Position numbers and translations under genes: made by a program
Shown here: positions 6,963-8,393 of the stretch, one piece after another
How positions within the stretch are numbered: position 1 is the first letter of the stretch
Layout of the letters: the number at the start of each line of letters is the position of its first letter
The notes under the pieces: generated by a model
The model's database searches: none
The model's input: the letters and a program-made list of their open reading frames with translations, nothing else
What the model was told of the DNA's origin: nothing
NCBI GenBank assembly: GCA_052031065.1
Contig: JBPEXY010000194.1
Span: forward strand, 1-8,393
Reading direction: 5' to 3'
Source of the DNA: JBPEXY01 sp052031065
GTDB taxonomy: Bacteria > Pseudomonadota > Gammaproteobacteria > Immundisolibacterales > Immundisolibacteraceae
DNA length: 8,393 nt

Positions 6963-7985
6963 TTAAAGATAGCTTTTTATCAATTCTTCGGCAATCTGAA
7001 CACTATTTGTCGCTGCCCCTTTTCGAACATTATCCGCTACCACCCAAAGGTTTAAACCGTTGGGGTGAGAGATATCCCTGCGAATACGCCCGACATAAAC
7101 CAGGTCACTATCCGCCGCATCAGTCACGGCTGTTGGATAACCGCCATCCTCACGTCGATCAACAACCTCAACCCCGGCGGCTTCGTCAAGCAACCTGGTC
7201 GCCTCAACAACCTCTATCGGCTTGGCCGTTTCTATGTGTACTGCTTCCGAATGACCATAAAAAACCGGGACTCTGACCGCAGTTGGATTTACCTGTATCG
7301 ACTCATCATCAAAGATCTTTTGCGTTTCCCAGACCATTTTCATCTCTTCACGGGTATAACCATTATCCTGGAAGGTATCGATCTGGGGTAACGCGTTAAA
7401 CGCAATCTGTAGCGGATAGACTTCACTGGTAATCGGTTTCGCAGAAAGCAGAGCAGCAGTTTGCGCGGCCAGTTCCTCGATCGCCGACTGCCCGGTACCT
7501 GAAACTGCCTGGTAAGTGCAGACGTTAATGCGTTTGATACCCACAGCATCATAGATCGGCTTCAGGGCCACGACCATCTGAATAGTACTGCAATTGGGGT
7601 TGGCAATTATCCCTCGCGCTCTATAGCCGCCTATCGCCTGCGGATTCACCTCCGGCACCACTAGCGGTATGTCGCTTTCGCGACGAAAATGCGAAGTGTT
7701 ATCGATCACCACCGCACCTGCTACCACCGCACGGGGAGCGTACTCCGCCGAAACCGAACCACCGGCAGAAAACAGCGCGATCTGCACTTTCGAAAAATCG
7801 AACTCCTGCAGATCCTCTACCGTAACCCAACCCCCCGCGAACTCAATCCGCTTTCCTGCAGACCGGCTCGACGCCAATGCATAGAGCTTGCCGACCGGAA
7901 ATTTGCGCTCTTCGAGAACGCGGATCATGGTCTCACCGACAGCACCGGTGGCGCCCACCACCGCGACATCATATTTTTGTTGCAT
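6963..7985 (-). CDS. asd: Aspartate-semialdehyde dehydrogenase
   Basis: Cytoplasmic NADPH-dependent reduction of beta-aspartyl phosphate to aspartate semialdehyde, the branch-point precursor of lysine/diaminopimelate, threonine and methionine. It has 340 residues. The NADP-binding glycine motif GATGAVG is at 11-17, the acyl-enzyme cysteine is C132 in ANPNCSTIQ, Q159 lies in TYQAVSGTG, and the catalytic histidine is H245 in VFYGHSEAVHIE. The shorter length and FPVGKLYALASSRSAGK place it with the ~340-residue class rather than the ~367-residue E. coli type. In Pseudomonas a catalytically doubtful Asd-like (Usg) paralogue sits beside fimV; the intact Cys, Gln and His here argue for a working Asd. 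The ATG at 7985 follows leuB by 37 nt with no clear Shine-Dalgarno sequence. A 161-nt gap separates it from fimV. Confidence 0.96.
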   Translation of the reverse strand: MQQKYDVAVVGATGAVGETMIRVLEERKFPVGKLYALASSRSAGKRIEFAGGWVTVEDLQEFDFSKVQIALFSAGGSVSAEYAPRAVVAGAVVIDNTSHFRRESDIPLVVPEVNPQAIGGYRARGIIANPNCSTIQMVVALKPIYDAVGIKRINVCTYQAVSGTGQSAIEELAAQTAALLSAKPITSEVYPLQIAFNALPQIDTFQDNGYTREEMKMVWETQKIFDDESIQVNPTAVRVPVFYGHSEAVHIETAKPIEVVEATRLLDEAAGVEVVDRREDGGYPTAVTDAADSDLVYVGRIRRDISHPNGLNLWVVADNVRKGAATNSVQIAEELIKSYL

Positions 7986-7986
7986 A

Positions 7987-8008
7987 AATTTTAAGTCGTC
8001 TGAAAATT
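7987..8008. repeat. AT-rich inverted repeat over the asd translation start region
   Basis: AATTTT (7987-7992) and AAAATT (8003-8008) are perfect complements around a 10-nt spacer. They cover the bases just upstream of the asd ATG, where a ribosome binding site would be expected. No GGAG-like sequence is present. A stem of only A-T pairs is weak, so any regulatory effect is uncertain. Confidence 0.3.
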
Positions 8009-8022
8009 AAAGAGTTTATGGC

Positions 8023-8393
8023 CTATTCGGCAGACTGACGCAGAGCATCGAGAACAGCGGCGCCCATCTCCACTGTGCCCACCTTGTGACACCCCGGTGA
8101 AAAAATGTCACCGGTGCGTAACCCACGATCCAGCACCTGACTGACCGCAGCCTCGACTGCCTCGGCAATGTCGGCCCGACCCAGAGTGTGACGATACATC
8201 ATTGCTACCGACAACAGAGTTGCAAGCGGGTTGGCCTGCCCAGTGCCGGCAATATCGGGAGCTGAACCATGAACCGGCTCATACATTCCGGCGCCCGACT
8301 CGTTGAGGGAAGCAGACGGCAGCATGCCTATCGACCCGGTGAGCATCGCCGCACAATCGGAGAGAATGTCACCAAACAGGTTGCCGGTGACCA
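8023..8393 (-). CDS. leuB: 3-isopropylmalate dehydrogenase, 5' part outside window
   Basis: Third dedicated step of leucine synthesis: NAD-dependent oxidation and decarboxylation of 3-isopropylmalate to 2-oxoisocaproate, in the cytoplasm. Only the last 122 codons are present (first complete codon 8391-8389), against a usual total near 355-360. The visible part starts VTGNLFGDILSDCAAMLTGS, which carries the two metal-binding aspartates of the GDILSD motif. It continues through MLPSASL, the YEPVHGSAPDIAG signature of NAD-type family members and ANPLAT. The residue after the second Asp is Cys (TGT) where Glu is usual; E. coli has Glu-Cys here. I do not expect loss of function. The stop TAG is at 8025-8023. 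Its position upstream of asd matches the known leuB-asd neighbourhood. Confidence 0.95.
   Translation of the reverse strand, partial: VTGNLFGDILSDCAAMLTGSIGMLPSASLNESGAGMYEPVHGSAPDIAGTGQANPLATLLSVAMMYRHTLGRADIAEAVEAAVSQVLDRGLRTGDIFSPGCHKVGTVEMGAAVLDALRQSAE

Noticed and set aside
6963..7985. asd being an inactive Usg-type paralogue as found beside fimV in Pseudomonas
   Set aside because: The catalytic Cys in NPNCST, the Gln in TYQAVSGTG and the His in GHSEAVHIE are all intact, and the gene follows leuB directly as true asd does.

Overview
The window is an ordinary, densely packed bacterial chromosome segment. Every supported gene lies on the minus strand, so transcription runs from high to low coordinates. 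The order is leuB (3' part) - asd - fimV - truA - trpF - trpB - trpA (5' part, cut at the window start). A FimV-type LysM/TPR membrane protein sitting between asd and truA points to a gammaproteobacterium or a related betaproteobacterium. From general knowledge, pseudomonads keep leuB-asd-fimV-truA-trpF but have trpBA elsewhere. The intact trpF-trpB-trpA run therefore fits lineages such as Xanthomonas-like or purple-sulfur-bacteria-like groups better than Pseudomonas. This placement is an inference from gene order and protein character, not from a database search.

Layout in the direction of transcription: the last 122 codons of leuB (leucine synthesis) enter at the right edge, followed after 37 nt by asd (aspartate family: lysine, threonine, methionine). 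After a 161-nt gap comes fimV, 1084 codons from the chosen ATG, encoding a cell-envelope hub protein. It has a signal peptide, a LysM-like domain, a coiled coil, one membrane segment and a very acidic cytoplasmic part. A 192-nt gap with two neighbouring inverted repeats follows. Then come truA (tRNA pseudouridine synthase), trpF, trpB and trpA, packed with a 1-nt gap or overlaps of 8 and 4 nt, which suggests one co-transcribed and translationally coupled unit.

The biosynthetic genes look intact and carry their expected catalytic residues: TrpA E49/D60, TrpB K98/E120/S387, TrpF C7/D126, TruA D50, Asd C132/Q159/H245. TrpF makes the substrate route to indole-glycerol phosphate, and TrpB plus TrpA finish tryptophan. 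I found no RNA gene, CRISPR array, insertion sequence, prophage or defence gene. I also found no real gene on the plus strand: the open frames there are antisense shadows.

I do not see a previously undescribed system. The points worth a second look are small: two successive TTG starts (trpF, trpB) beside a strong ATG start (trpA); paired hairpins between fimV and truA; an AT inverted repeat over the asd ribosome-binding region; and, in FimV, an almost base-free 340-residue acidic segment with duplicated short motifs.
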